A DNA stretch of 64,000 nucleotides from Rhizobium sp. BK418 (GTDB lineage: Bacteria; Pseudomonadota; Alphaproteobacteria; Rhizobiales; Rhizobiaceae): positions 372,001 to 436,000 of the forward strand of contig NZ_SLZK01000006.1 of the NCBI RefSeq assembly GCF_004341105.1. The letters are read 5' to 3'. Position numbers and translations under genes: made by a program. The notes beneath the pieces are model-generated. The model made no database searches. It was not told where the DNA came from and worked only from the letters and a program-made list of their open reading frames with translations. Shown one piece after another: positions 44,576-53,166 of this stretch. Within the stretch, counting starts at the first letter, position 1, and each line of letters starts with the position of its first letter.

Positions 44576-46103
44576 TTCCGGTCGCCGCGCGCACCAGCGC
44601 TTCCGGCGAAAGCTGATCGCGTTCGAAGAGCCCGGCCGCCAGTCCTTCCTTCATGACCAGTACCCGGTCCGACATGCCGATGATTTCAGGCAGTTCGGAG
44701 GAGATCATGATGATGGAAAGGCCTTCAGCCGCGAGCTCGCTGATGAAGCCGTGAACGGCAGCCTTCGAGCCGATGTCGATGCCCTTGGTCGGTTCATCGA
44801 GGATGATCACCTTCGGCTTGGTGGCAAGCCACTTGCCGATGACGACCTTCTGCTGATTGCCGCCGGATAGTGTGCCGACCGGCACGGACAGGGCAGCGGC
44901 ACGCAGATCGAGCCGCTCGGCGTATTTGCGGGCGAGCGCGAATTCCTCTGCCGCCTGCAGGAAACCCTTGCGCGACGTGCGCGCCAGCGATGGCAGCGTC
45001 ATGTTCTGGTAGATCGGCATCGGCAGCGCCAGACCGTGGCGGCCTCGCTCTTCCGGCACGTAGACGATGCCGGCGCGGATAGCATCATGCGGAGAGTTGA
45101 TCGAGATTTCCCGGCCTTCGAGGACAAGCTTGCCGGAAAGCGGCTTCGTGATGCCGAAGAGCGATTGCGCGAGCTCCGAACGTCCGGCGCCGATCAGGCC
45201 GTAGATGCCGAGGATCTCGCCCTTGCGCAGTGTCAGCGAGATATCACGGAATTCGGTGCGGTGGCTATATCTGTCGACCTCGAGGACCGGTCCGCCGATC
45301 GCCACGTCGATTTTCGGGAAGGCGTTTTCGACGTCGCGGCCGACCATCATGCGGACGATTTCGTCCTGCGGCGTTTCCTTGAGCTTCCCGTGACCGACGT
45401 CGCGACCGTCGCGGAAGACGACGTAATTGTCGGCGATCTCGTAGAGCTCGTCGAATTTATGGCTGATGAAGAGGATAGCCTTGCCGCTCGCCTTGAGACC
45501 CTCGACGATGCGGAAGAGATCCTCGATCTCCTTGCGCGACAAGGCCGCCGTCGGTTCGTCCATGATGACGATGCGGGCCTCGATCGACAGCGCTCGGGCA
45601 ATCGCCACGAGATGGCGCTGCGCAATCGAGAGATCCTTCAGGCGGATGGTTGGATCGATATTGCTTTCAAGCGAGGTCAGCAGCGCTCTGGAGCGATTGT
45701 TCATCTCGCTCCAGTCGATCGTGCGCCAGCGGGTGCGCGGCGCGTGACCGAGGAAGATGTTTTCGGCGACCGAGAGCTCGTCGAAGAGCACGGTTTCCTG
45801 ATGGATGGCGGTCACGCCTGCGTCGATCGCTGCCTGCGCCGTCGCAAAATGCACCGGTTTGCCGTCGACGATGATCTCGCCCTCGTTCGGGCGATAAATG
45901 CCGGTGAGGATCTTGACGAGCGTGGACTTGCCGGCGCCGTTTTCGCCGATCAGGGCCGTCACCTTGCCGGGATAGAGCGCGATGCTGACATTATCGAGCG
46001 CTTTCACGCCCGGAAAGATCTGCGAGATGCCGCGCATTTCCAGAATGGCGGTTGCGTCATCGGCTTTTGTGTCCGCGACGGGATGTTGAAGGGCAGGGGT
46101 CAT
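44568..46103 (-). CDS. rhaT: Rhamnose ABC transporter ATP-binding protein RhaT
   Basis: Twin-ABC ATPase of the CUT2 class, 511 residues. First domain: Walker A GENGAGKSTLVKILTG, signature LSIAQRHLVAIARALSIEA, Walker B IVIMDEPTAAL. Second domain: GLIGAGRSELAQSLFG, LSGGNQQKVVIGKWLATKP and VIILDEPTKGIDIGSK. A longer frame reaches 46160, but its first codons are a hairpin (46133-46153), so an ATG after it is right; 46121 is the alternative. It is named as in Rhizobium, not the enterobacterial RhaT symporter. Confidence 0.9.
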   Translation of the reverse strand: MTPALQHPVADTKADDATAILEMRGISQIFPGVKALDNVSIALYPGKVTALIGENGAGKSTLVKILTGIYRPNEGEIIVDGKPVHFATAQAAIDAGVTAIHQETVLFDELSVAENIFLGHAPRTRWRTIDWSEMNNRSRALLTSLESNIDPTIRLKDLSIAQRHLVAIARALSIEARIVIMDEPTAALSRKEIEDLFRIVEGLKASGKAILFISHKFDELYEIADNYVVFRDGRDVGHGKLKETPQDEIVRMMVGRDVENAFPKIDVAIGGPVLEVDRYSHRTEFRDISLTLRKGEILGIYGLIGAGRSELAQSLFGITKPLSGKLVLEGREISINSPHDAIRAGIVYVPEERGRHGLALPMPIYQNMTLPSLARTSRKGFLQAAEEFALARKYAERLDLRAAALSVPVGTLSGGNQQKVVIGKWLATKPKVIILDEPTKGIDIGSKAAVHGFISELAAEGLSIIMISSELPEIIGMSDRVLVMKEGLAAGLFERDQLSPEALVRAATGNA

Positions 46104-46132
46104 CAGCAAGCTTACCACCATCGAAAGAGAAG

Positions 46133-46153
46133 CCCGGCGGCAAGGCCGCCGGG
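46133..46153 (-). terminator. Intra-operon stem-loop between rhaS and rhaT
   Basis: A perfect 9-bp stem, CCCGGCGGC against GCCGCCGGG, with a CTT loop, then CTTCTCTTTCG on the minus strand. It begins 22 bases after the rhaS stop and ends before the likely rhaT start. Such a partial terminator or mRNA-protecting hairpin commonly makes the binding protein more abundant than the membrane subunits. Confidence 0.7.
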
Positions 46154-46175
46154 TGTCCATTCATGATCTCTGAAA

Positions 46176-47171
46176 TCAGAAGACCTTGGAGAACTGGTCG
46201 ATGTTCGAGGCATTGTAGACGAAGGGATCGGCCATAGCGGCTTCGCCGTTGTCGCCAACCTTGATCTTGCCCATGCGACCGGCTTCGATTTCGCTGCCTG
46301 GCTTGCCGTCAGTGTCACCCTTTACGAGGTGATAGGCAATCTGGGTTGCGGAATAGCCGAGGTCGATCGGGTTCCAGATGGCGAATTCCTTCGTGGCACC
46401 GGACTTGATTGCGCCAGCCATTTCGGACGGCAGGCCGAGACCGGTGACGTAGACCTTGCCAACCAGGCCCTTGTCTTCCACGACCTTGGAAGCAGCCAGA
46501 ACGCCGACCGTCGTCGGAGCGACGATGACCTTGACGTTCGGGTTGGACTTCAGAAGGCCTTCAGCTTCACGGTAAGACTTGTCCGAAAGGTCGTCGCCAT
46601 AGACTGTCGTGACGAGGTTGAGGCCAGGGAAATCCTTGAGCTGTTTCTTCATCTGGTCGATCCAGATGTTCTGGTTCGTCGAGGTCGTCGTGGCCGACAG
46701 GATGGCAAAGTCACCCTTGCCGCCATCAAGGTGATTCTTGACGAGCGTCAGGCACATCTTGCCGATCAGCTCGTTGGAAGACGGGTTGAGCTGCAGAATG
46801 CGGCCTTCCGGAGCAACGCCGGAATCCCAGGAGATAACCTTGATGCCGCGCTGGGTTGCCTTCTTCAGAGCCGGAACGACGGCATCCGGGTCGTTTGCCG
46901 AAATCGCGATGGCATCGACACCCTGAGCGATCAGCGAGTTGACGACTTCGATCTGGCCTTCGGCCGTCGTGGTCGTCGGGCCTGTGTAAATGACTTCTAC
47001 GCCGCCAAGTTCCTTGGCCGCTTCCTGAGCGCCCTTGTTGGCGGCGTCGAAGAAGCCGTTGCCGAGTGACTTCACGACGAGGCCGATCTTGATGTCTTTG
47101 GCGCTGGCGTTGCCGGCCATCATGGCGACGGCAAGCGCTACGCCGAGCGCAAGTGTCTTTGCAAGTTTCAT
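46176..47171 (-). CDS. rhaS: Rhamnose-binding periplasmic protein RhaS
   Basis: Periplasmic binding protein (Peripla_BP_4, CUT2), 331 residues. The signal peptide ends AGNASA|KD near residue 24. The mature start IKIGLVVKSLGNGFFDAANK is typical, followed by AISANDPDAVVPALKKATQ and ISWDSGVAPEGRI. The start at 47171 has GGAGG seven bases upstream; the longer frame begins with GTG inside that binding site. It is followed by a strong stem-loop. In this naming RhaS is the binding protein, not the enterobacterial AraC regulator. Confidence 0.92.
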   Translation of the reverse strand: MKLAKTLALGVALAVAMMAGNASAKDIKIGLVVKSLGNGFFDAANKGAQEAAKELGGVEVIYTGPTTTTAEGQIEVVNSLIAQGVDAIAISANDPDAVVPALKKATQRGIKVISWDSGVAPEGRILQLNPSSNELIGKMCLTLVKNHLDGGKGDFAILSATTTSTNQNIWIDQMKKQLKDFPGLNLVTTVYGDDLSDKSYREAEGLLKSNPNVKVIVAPTTVGVLAASKVVEDKGLVGKVYVTGLGLPSEMAGAIKSGATKEFAIWNPIDLGYSATQIAYHLVKGDTDGKPGSEIEAGRMGKIKVGDNGEAAMADPFVYNASNIDQFSKVF

Positions 47172-47217
47172 GTCATGTCCTCCCACTAAGATTAGACTTC
47201 CACACCTCGGCGGTGCC

Positions 47218-48030
47218 TCATGCGACCGACGAGGAATCCTCCTTCATTGCCTGGGCCACCGGGCTTGCGACGACGAGCCGGACGCCGGCATTCTCGATCA
47301 TGCGAGCTGCCTCTTCCGGGATGCCGTCATCGGTGATGACCACAGAAACACGGTCGAGCGCGCATAGAATGAGGCTCGACCGACGATTGAATTTGCTTGA
47401 ATCGACCATGACGACCAATTCGTCGGCCTGATGCATGAGCTTCTGCTCGCTCTGGATGATCAGAGCGTCTGCCTCCATGATGCCGAGGGGGCCAACGCCC
47501 TGCGCGCCGATGAACATGCGCCGCGCATAGAAATTGCGGATCGCATCATTGTCGAAGGGCGACAGGATCAGGCTCTGTTCGCGGTAGATCGCACCGCCCG
47601 GCACCGTCACCGTGTTCTTGGAATGCTTCACGAGATGTTCGGCGATCGCGAAGGAATTGGTCATGACCTGCATGCGATGGCCGGCCATGTAATGGACCAT
47701 CTGAAAGGTCGTGGTGCCGCCATTGATGATGATGGCGTCGCCGGCTTCACAGAGATCGACCGCTGCCCGCGCAATTGAGCGTTTTTTATCGATATTGACT
47801 GATTCTGAAACCCTGAAGGGGCGTCCTGCAAGATTGCCAAGCTGCGGCGGGTGAACCGCTTCCGCACCACCACGAACGCGGCGGATCTTGCCCTGCACGT
47901 GAAGAGCCGCAATGTCGCGCCTGATCGTCGCTTCAGAAGCGTCCGTCAGCTCTGAAATGTCCTGAATCGTAACGACGGACTTTTCCTGAACCGCGCTTAA
48001 GATAATGCGATGGCGTTCGCGTTCGTGCAT
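47218..48030 (-). CDS. rhaR: DeoR-family repressor of rhamnose genes
   Basis: A 270-residue DeoR-type regulator. The N-terminal helix-turn-helix is IQDISELTDASEATIRRDIA (DeoR signature) and the C-terminal sugar-phosphate-sensing domain has AGDAIIINGGTTTFQMVHYM. It heads the minus-strand operon, 46 bases before the rhaS start, and faces rhaD. It is expected to repress both directions until a rhamnose-derived phosphate binds. The name follows Rhizobium leguminosarum. Confidence 0.9.
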   Translation of the reverse strand: MHERERHRIILSAVQEKSVVTIQDISELTDASEATIRRDIAALHVQGKIRRVRGGAEAVHPPQLGNLAGRPFRVSESVNIDKKRSIARAAVDLCEAGDAIIINGGTTTFQMVHYMAGHRMQVMTNSFAIAEHLVKHSKNTVTVPGGAIYREQSLILSPFDNDAIRNFYARRMFIGAQGVGPLGIMEADALIIQSEQKLMHQADELVVMVDSSKFNRRSSLILCALDRVSVVITDDGIPEEAARMIENAGVRLVVASPVAQAMKEDSSSVA

Positions 48031-48078
48031 TGGGCTCCTCCTCTTGTCATATTTATTTCGTATCCATTAAAGGCTGTC

Positions 48079-48143
48079 AATCAGAAACGATCATAAATTT
48101 TCATATTGCGATGCAGCATAATCGATTTTGATCGTTTTCGATT
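48079..48143. promoter_or_regulatory. Candidate RhaR operator (inverted repeat)
   Basis: AATCAGAAACGATCA at 48079-48093 and TGATCGTTTTCGATT at 48129-48143 are inverted copies with 13 of 15 bases matching, centres 50 bases apart. They flank the middle of the rhaR-rhaD gap, and the right half adjoins the putative rhaD -35. This is the expected layout for a DeoR repressor acting by looping or by blocking both promoters. Confidence 0.6.
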
Positions 48144-48170
48144 GACAAGCGCCATTTCGATGCGCGATAT
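48142..48170 (+). promoter_or_regulatory. Candidate rhaD promoter
   Basis: TTGACA at 48142-48147, then 17 bases, then CGATAT at 48165-48170. The -35 is perfect, the -10 poor. The -35 overlaps the end of the right operator half-site by two bases, so repressor binding would exclude RNA polymerase. Confidence 0.5.
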
Positions 48171-48239
48171 CGTGAGCGAAAGGGCGTGATTATCGCGACG
48201 CCCCGCATGCCTATACACAGGCCTATATGGGAGGATGAC

Positions 48240-50336
48240 ATGGCGGCAAAGGTTCGACTTCTCGAGAACCGGTGGGATGATGCCTATGCGGCGGGCCTCG
48301 ATGAGCCCGGCAAGCTTCTTTACCGCTCGAATCTGCTCGGCGCCGACAAGCGCATCACCAATTATGGTGGCGGCAACACGTCGGCCAAGGTCATGGAAAC
48401 CGATCCGCTCGATGGCAGCACCGTCAAGGTGCTTTGGGTCAAGGGTTCAGGCGGCGACGTTGGAACGATCAAGCTCGATGGTTTCGCGACGCTTTATCAG
48501 GACAAGCTGGAATCGCTGAAAGGCATCTACAAAGGCGTCGAGGACGAGGACCGGATGGTCGGCTTCCTGCCGCATTGCACCTTCAACCTGAACGCCCGCG
48601 CCGCGTCGATCGATACGCCGCTGCACGGCTTCGTTCCTTTTACGCATGTCGACCACATGCATCCGGATGCGATCATCGCAATCGCGGCTTCCAAGAATTC
48701 CAGGGAATTGACGAAGCAGGTCTTCGGTGACGCGATCGGCTGGCTGCCCTGGCGCCGTCCGGGCTTCCAGCTCGGCCTCGATCTCGAAGCCTTCGTCAAG
48801 GCGAACCCTGACGCAAAGGGCGTCGTGCTCGAAAGCCACGGCCTCTTCACCTGGGCAAACGATGCCAAGGCCTGCTACGAGCTGACGCTCGATATCATCA
48901 ACAAGGCGATCGAATGGTTCGCCGGCCAAACCGAGGGTAAGACAATCTTCGGCGGCGCCGCCGTGGAAAGCCTACCGGTTGCCGAACGCCGTGCCATTGC
49001 GGCGCGCCTGATGCCGGAAATCCGCGGCCGCATCGGCAAGCAGGAGCGCAAGCTTGGTCATTTCGATGATCAGGATGCCGTTCTGGAATTCGTCAATTCG
49101 AAGAGCCTGCGCCCGCTCGGCGCACTCGGGACCAGCTGCCCCGACCATTTCCTGCGCACCAAGATCCGCCCGCTGATCGTCGATTTCGATCCGGCCAAGC
49201 CCGATGTCGATGCGATCATCGCCGGCCTCGACAAGGCGCTCGAAGATTACCGTGTCGACTACGCCCGCTATTACAACGCCTGCAAACACGACAACTCACC
49301 GGCCATGCGTGACGCCAATCCGGTCATTTTCCTGGTGCCGGGTGTGGGTATGCTGTCTTTTGCCCGCGACAAGGCAACGGCCCGCATTGCCAGCGAATTC
49401 TACGTCAACGCCATCAACGTAATGCGTGGCTCGTCCACCGTATCGGAATATCAGGGCCTGCCGGAGCAGGAAGCTTTCGATATCGAATACTGGCTGCTCG
49501 AAGAAGCCAAGCTGCAGCGTATGCCGAAGCCGAAGAGCCTTGCCGGCAAGGTCGCCTTCGTCACCGGCGGCGCCGGCGGCATCGGCCGCGCGACGGCAGC
49601 ACGCCTCGTCGCCGAAGGCGCTTGCGTCGTGCTTGCCGATATCGATCAGGCAGCACTTGAAACGACCGAAGCTGAATTCGTGAAAAAGTACGGTGCCGAT
49701 GCGGTGCGTACTTTGAAGCTCGACGTTACCAAGGAAGATGGCGTTATCGCCTCCTTCGCCGAATCCTGCGTCGAATTCGGTGGTATCGATATCCTCATCT
49801 CGAATGCCGGCATCGCGTCCTCGGCACCGATAGAAACGACGGAGCTGTCGACCTGGAACCGCAACATCGACATCCTCGCGACCGGCTACTTCCTTGTGTC
49901 GCGCGAAGCCTTCCGGCTGTTCCGCCGTCAGGCGCTCGGCGGCAACGTCGTCTTTATTGCGTCGAAGAACGGTCTTGCGGCGTCGCCAAATGCGGCCGCC
50001 TATTGCACGGCGAAGGCTGCGGAAATCCATCTTGCCCGTTGCCTGGCGCTGGAAGGCGCAGAAGCCGGCATCCGCGTCAATACTGTCAACCCGGACGCCG
50101 TGCTGCGCGGCTCGAAGATATGGAGCGGCGAATGGCGCGAACAGCGTGCGGCTTCTTCCAAGATCGAGGTCGACGAACTCGAGGAACATTACCGCAAGCG
50201 TTCCATGCTGAAGCTCAACGTCTTTCCGGAAGACATTGCCGAGGCCGTCTACTTCCTGGCCTCTGATCTGTCGGCCAAGTCGACCGGCAACATCATCAAC
50301 GTCGACGCCGGCAACGTTCAGAGCTTCACACGCTGA
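48240..50336 (+). CDS. rhaD: Bifunctional rhamnulose-1-phosphate aldolase / lactaldehyde dehydrogenase
   Basis: Two enzymes in one 698-residue chain. Residues about 20-410 form a class-II (zinc) aldolase splitting rhamnulose-1-phosphate into DHAP and L-lactaldehyde (NYGGGNTSAKVMETD, HVDHMHPDAIIAIA and ESHGLFTWAND hold likely His/Glu ligands). Residues 430-698 are a short-chain dehydrogenase (VAFVTGGAGGIGRATAARL; active-site YCTAKAAE) that oxidises lactaldehyde. GGGAGG lies five bases before the ATG; a longer frame from 48186 lacks a site. It forms the plus-strand arm of the locus with rhaI. Confidence 0.93.
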   Translation: MAAKVRLLENRWDDAYAAGLDEPGKLLYRSNLLGADKRITNYGGGNTSAKVMETDPLDGSTVKVLWVKGSGGDVGTIKLDGFATLYQDKLESLKGIYKGVEDEDRMVGFLPHCTFNLNARAASIDTPLHGFVPFTHVDHMHPDAIIAIAASKNSRELTKQVFGDAIGWLPWRRPGFQLGLDLEAFVKANPDAKGVVLESHGLFTWANDAKACYELTLDIINKAIEWFAGQTEGKTIFGGAAVESLPVAERRAIAARLMPEIRGRIGKQERKLGHFDDQDAVLEFVNSKSLRPLGALGTSCPDHFLRTKIRPLIVDFDPAKPDVDAIIAGLDKALEDYRVDYARYYNACKHDNSPAMRDANPVIFLVPGVGMLSFARDKATARIASEFYVNAINVMRGSSTVSEYQGLPEQEAFDIEYWLLEEAKLQRMPKPKSLAGKVAFVTGGAGGIGRATAARLVAEGACVVLADIDQAALETTEAEFVKKYGADAVRTLKLDVTKEDGVIASFAESCVEFGGIDILISNAGIASSAPIETTELSTWNRNIDILATGYFLVSREAFRLFRRQALGGNVVFIASKNGLAASPNAAAYCTAKAAEIHLARCLALEGAEAGIRVNTVNPDAVLRGSKIWSGEWREQRAASSKIEVDELEEHYRKRSMLKLNVFPEDIAEAVYFLASDLSAKSTGNIINVDAGNVQSFTR

Positions 50337-50386
50337 TGGCGAGCGGCGGGCCGCGCCCGCCGCAATAGAATTTCTGGGAGGAACAG

Positions 50387-51679
50387 ATGACAGAATCTAG
50401 GATTGCGCCGGATCTGGTCGCAGCGGAAAACGACAAGCGTGCTACAGCGCTGAAGGCCGACTATGAGGCACTGGGTGCAACGCTTGCCCGCCGCGACGTC
50501 GATATCGAGGCGATCACCCGCAAAGTGGCGGAGTTCACCGTTGCAGTGCCCTCCTGGGGCGTCGGCACCGGCGGTACGCGCTTTGCCCGCTTCCCCGGTA
50601 CCGGCGAGCCGCGCGGCATTTTCGACAAGCTCGACGATTGCGCCGTCATAAACCAGCTGACACAAGCCACACCAACCGTGTCATTGCATATTCCTTGGGA
50701 CAAGACGGATGTGAAGGAGCTGAAGGCAAAGGGCGATGCGCTGGGTCTCGGTTTTGATGCGATGAATTCCAACACGTTCTCGGATGCTCCGGGCCAGAAG
50801 CTGACCTATAAATATGGTTCGCTCAGCCACACGGACGCGGCGACCCGCCAGCAGGCGGTCGAGCACAATCTGGAATGTATCGAGATTGGCAAGGCGCTCG
50901 GCTCCAAGGCACTCACCGTCTGGATCGGCGACGGCTCGAACTTCCCCGGCCAGAGCAATTTTACCAAAGCCTTCGAACGTTATCTTGCCTCGATGGCTGA
51001 TATCTACAAGGCGTTGCCGGATGACTGGCGACTCTTCTCCGAGCACAAGATGTATGAGCCAGCCTTCTATTCAACGGTCGTGCAGGATTGGGGCACCAAC
51101 TATCTGATCGCCCAGACGCTCGGTCCCAAGGCCTATTGCCTCGTCGACCTCGGCCATCATGCACCGAATACAAATATCGAGATGATCGTTGCTCGCCTCA
51201 TTCAGTTCGGCAAGCTCGGCGGCTTCCACTTCAATGACTCGAAATATGGCGATGATGACCTCGACGCCGGCGCGATCGACCCCTATCGCCTGTTCCTGGT
51301 CTTCAACGAACTCGTCGATGCCGAAGCGCGCGGCGTCAACGATTTCCATCCTGCCCATATGATCGATCAGTCGCATAATGTGACGGATCCGATCGAAAGC
51401 CTTATTAACAGCGCCAATGAAATCCGCCGCGCCTATGCGCAGGCCCTGATCGTCGACCGCAAGGCGCTCGAAGGCTACCAACAGGATAATGATGCACTGA
51501 TGGCAACCGAAACGCTGAAGCGCGCTTACCGCGCCGATGTCGAGCCGATCCTGGCCGAAGCCCGTCGGCGTGCCGGCGGCGCAATCGATCCGGTCGCGAC
51601 CTACCGCGCCAGCGGCTACCGCAAAAAGGTAGCCGCTGAGCGTCCCGCTTCCATCTCTGGCGGCGGTGGCATCATCTAA
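50387..51679 (+). CDS. rhaI: L-rhamnose isomerase RhaI
   Basis: Converts L-rhamnose to L-rhamnulose; 430 residues of the TIM-barrel sugar-isomerase family, the broad-specificity type found in Pseudomonas stutzeri and rhizobia rather than the RhaA of enterobacteria. Metal-site stretches visible are LFSEHKMYEPAFYSTV, CLVDLGHHAPNTNIEMIV and GGFHFNDSKYGDDDLDAGA. GGGAGGAA is placed six bases before the ATG. It lies 50 bases after rhaD and closes the plus-strand operon. Confidence 0.93.
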   Translation: MTESRIAPDLVAAENDKRATALKADYEALGATLARRDVDIEAITRKVAEFTVAVPSWGVGTGGTRFARFPGTGEPRGIFDKLDDCAVINQLTQATPTVSLHIPWDKTDVKELKAKGDALGLGFDAMNSNTFSDAPGQKLTYKYGSLSHTDAATRQQAVEHNLECIEIGKALGSKALTVWIGDGSNFPGQSNFTKAFERYLASMADIYKALPDDWRLFSEHKMYEPAFYSTVVQDWGTNYLIAQTLGPKAYCLVDLGHHAPNTNIEMIVARLIQFGKLGGFHFNDSKYGDDDLDAGAIDPYRLFLVFNELVDAEARGVNDFHPAHMIDQSHNVTDPIESLINSANEIRRAYAQALIVDRKALEGYQQDNDALMATETLKRAYRADVEPILAEARRRAGGAIDPVATYRASGYRKKVAAERPASISGGGGII

Positions 51680-51685
51680 GGATAG

Positions 51686-51708
51686 GGAAGCCGTTGATCA
51701 CGGCTTCC
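51686..51708 (+). terminator. Terminator-like hairpin after rhaI
   Basis: GGAAGCCG-TTGATCA-CGGCTTCC, perfect 8-bp stem six bases after the rhaI stop. No T-run follows. It overlaps the last codons of the convergent decarboxylase-family gene, so it may serve as a shared end for both transcripts. Confidence 0.55.
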
Positions 51709-52156
51709 ACTGACCAGCAATCTGCCGGGTGGCGACGTTCAGCCGGTTCCAGACGTTGATATTGGCGATTGCGATGACGAGGGCGGCGAGGCTTTTGCCA
51801 TCGTAGTGGCGCGTGCATTCCTCCCAGATCTCATCCGGTACCGGATCGGCGCGATCGCTGAGGCGGGTGACGGCCTCGGTGAGGGCTAGTGCGGCGCGTT
51901 CGGCATCGCTGTAATAAGGGGCTTCGCGCCAGCCTGCCACAGCAAATAGCCGCTCATCCGTCTCGCCGTACTTGCGGGCGATGCGCCAGTGGCCATCGAT
52001 GCAGACGCTGCAGCCGTTGATCTGGCTGGCGCGCAGATAGATGATTTCCAGAAAACCCGGTGCAAGCCCGACCGTGGCCGGCAATTTGCCGAGGGCGGTC
52101 AGCAGCTGCATGGCTTCCGGGATGACGAGGGCTGGATTTCCCATTCTTTCTTGCAT
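51698..52156 (-). CDS. Carboxymuconolactone-decarboxylase-family protein (AhpD-like), likely ECF41 target
   Basis: A 152-residue helical protein of the CMD/AhpD family. The redox-type motif NGCSVCIDGHW (Cys-x-x-Cys and His) lies near residue 42 and the C-terminal IANINVWNRLNVATRQIAG is typical. True decarboxylase activity is unlikely; peroxide-related redox chemistry is more common in this group. The start at 52156 has AGGAG seven bases upstream; the longer frame (52240) begins upstream of the promoter -10. Genes of this kind are the classical partners of ECF41 sigma factors, one of which lies 1.8 kb away. Confidence 0.85.
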   Translation of the reverse strand: MQERMGNPALVIPEAMQLLTALGKLPATVGLAPGFLEIIYLRASQINGCSVCIDGHWRIARKYGETDERLFAVAGWREAPYYSDAERAALALTEAVTRLSDRADPVPDEIWEECTRHYDGKSLAALVIAIANINVWNRLNVATRQIAGQWKP

Positions 52157-52230
52157 GTTCGATCTCCTGATAACCTGTTCCGTTTGACGCAGGGCCGGCG
52201 GGGTCACCGGCTCTCGCTCGTCATAGGTTT

Positions 52231-52257
52231 GACGGGTCAAGACGAGGCAATGTGACG
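52231..52257 (-). promoter_or_regulatory. Candidate ECF41-type promoter of the decarboxylase-family gene
   Basis: The minus strand reads CGTCACA, 16 bases, CGTC. This differs in one base from the ECF41 consensus TGTCACA-N16-CGTC and shares its spacing with the copy upstream of the sigma gene at 53933. It stands 74 bases before the ATG of the target. Confidence 0.7.
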
Positions 52258-52443
52258 GAGATGGGAGAAAAAGATGAGAAGCAGAACGACCTTAACTGCT
52301 CCGTTAGGAATGGCAGACATGACAGCCGCCGTCAATGGAAGGAGCTGCGGCCCAGTTCGAGGCCGCAAGCGGCTTTGGATATTGTCGTGTCTTAGAGCCG
52401 GAAGAGGCCGGGAAGCGGTTGACCCGCAAACCTGCGCTGTCCG

Positions 52444-53133
52444 TCAGGCGTGGACCTTATAGCGCAGTGCGACGGCGCCATTGCCTATCGCCTCCGCTGA
52501 TATCAATGAGAGTTGTGTCTTGCCTGCCAGCCCCCCGTCAAATGTGACGACCGGCTGACCACCACTTCCATCCAGGGTCGGAGCGACGAGAAGATAGAAC
52601 TCGTCGATCAGCCCAGCGGCAAAGAAGGCACCGTTGATCGCGGCTCCGCCTTCCAGAAGCAGCTTGCGGATGCCGAGTTCACTTTCCAGCACATCCAGTG
52701 CTGCGGGCAGATCAATCTCGGCGGAAGGCGAGACGATGTAGGAGATTCCGTCGGCTGCGAGTTCCGCCAGGTGCGAGTCCGGCACTGCGCTGCCGAGGAT
52801 GACGACTATATGGTCGCCATCGATATCCGGCCGCGTGAAATGCAGCTTGCCCGAGGTATCAAGCGCGATCGCGTAGTTGTTTGCCCTTCGATCGGCAAAA
52901 TGGTTTGGCCGATCCACCGGGCCTACCGATTTCGGCGGATGCGCTTCTCCCTTTGCCATTTCGGCCATGGTCACGCGACCGACGATCCAGGCATCGCCCC
53001 GGAGGTCTTCGTGCGCCTTCTGGTAAAGAGCCGTCCATTCCTTGCGGCCGCCATCGGGGCTGTCCGTCCATTTGCTTGGGTGCAGGCCGCCGTCGAGGGA
53101 TGACATCATCAGACAGACGATTTCCGGTTTCAT
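52444..53133 (-). CDS. RibD C-terminal/dihydrofolate-reductase-fold protein
   Basis: A 229-residue reductase of the RibD_C family, NAD(P)H-binding. It opens KPEIVCLMMSSLDGGLHPSK with WIVGRVTMAEMAKGE, and later has LLLEGGAAINGAFFAAGLID, the GGxxxN core motif, and ends ALRYKVHA. It is not a riboflavin biosynthetic RibD (no deaminase domain). It is 33 bases downstream of the HAD gene on the same strand, so they probably share a transcript. Substrate unknown. Confidence 0.82.
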   Translation of the reverse strand: MKPEIVCLMMSSLDGGLHPSKWTDSPDGGRKEWTALYQKAHEDLRGDAWIVGRVTMAEMAKGEAHPPKSVGPVDRPNHFADRRANNYAIALDTSGKLHFTRPDIDGDHIVVILGSAVPDSHLAELAADGISYIVSPSAEIDLPAALDVLESELGIRKLLLEGGAAINGAFFAAGLIDEFYLLVAPTLDGSGGQPVVTFDGGLAGKTQLSLISAEAIGNGAVALRYKVHA

Positions 53134-53166
53134 GGCAATTCCTTTCCGGCTGGTGAGGCAGGCAAG

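Noticed and set aside
52274..52462. 62-codon plus-strand frame in the gap before the RibD-like gene
   Set aside because: No binding site, overlaps the convergent gene end, low-information Arg-rich sequence.
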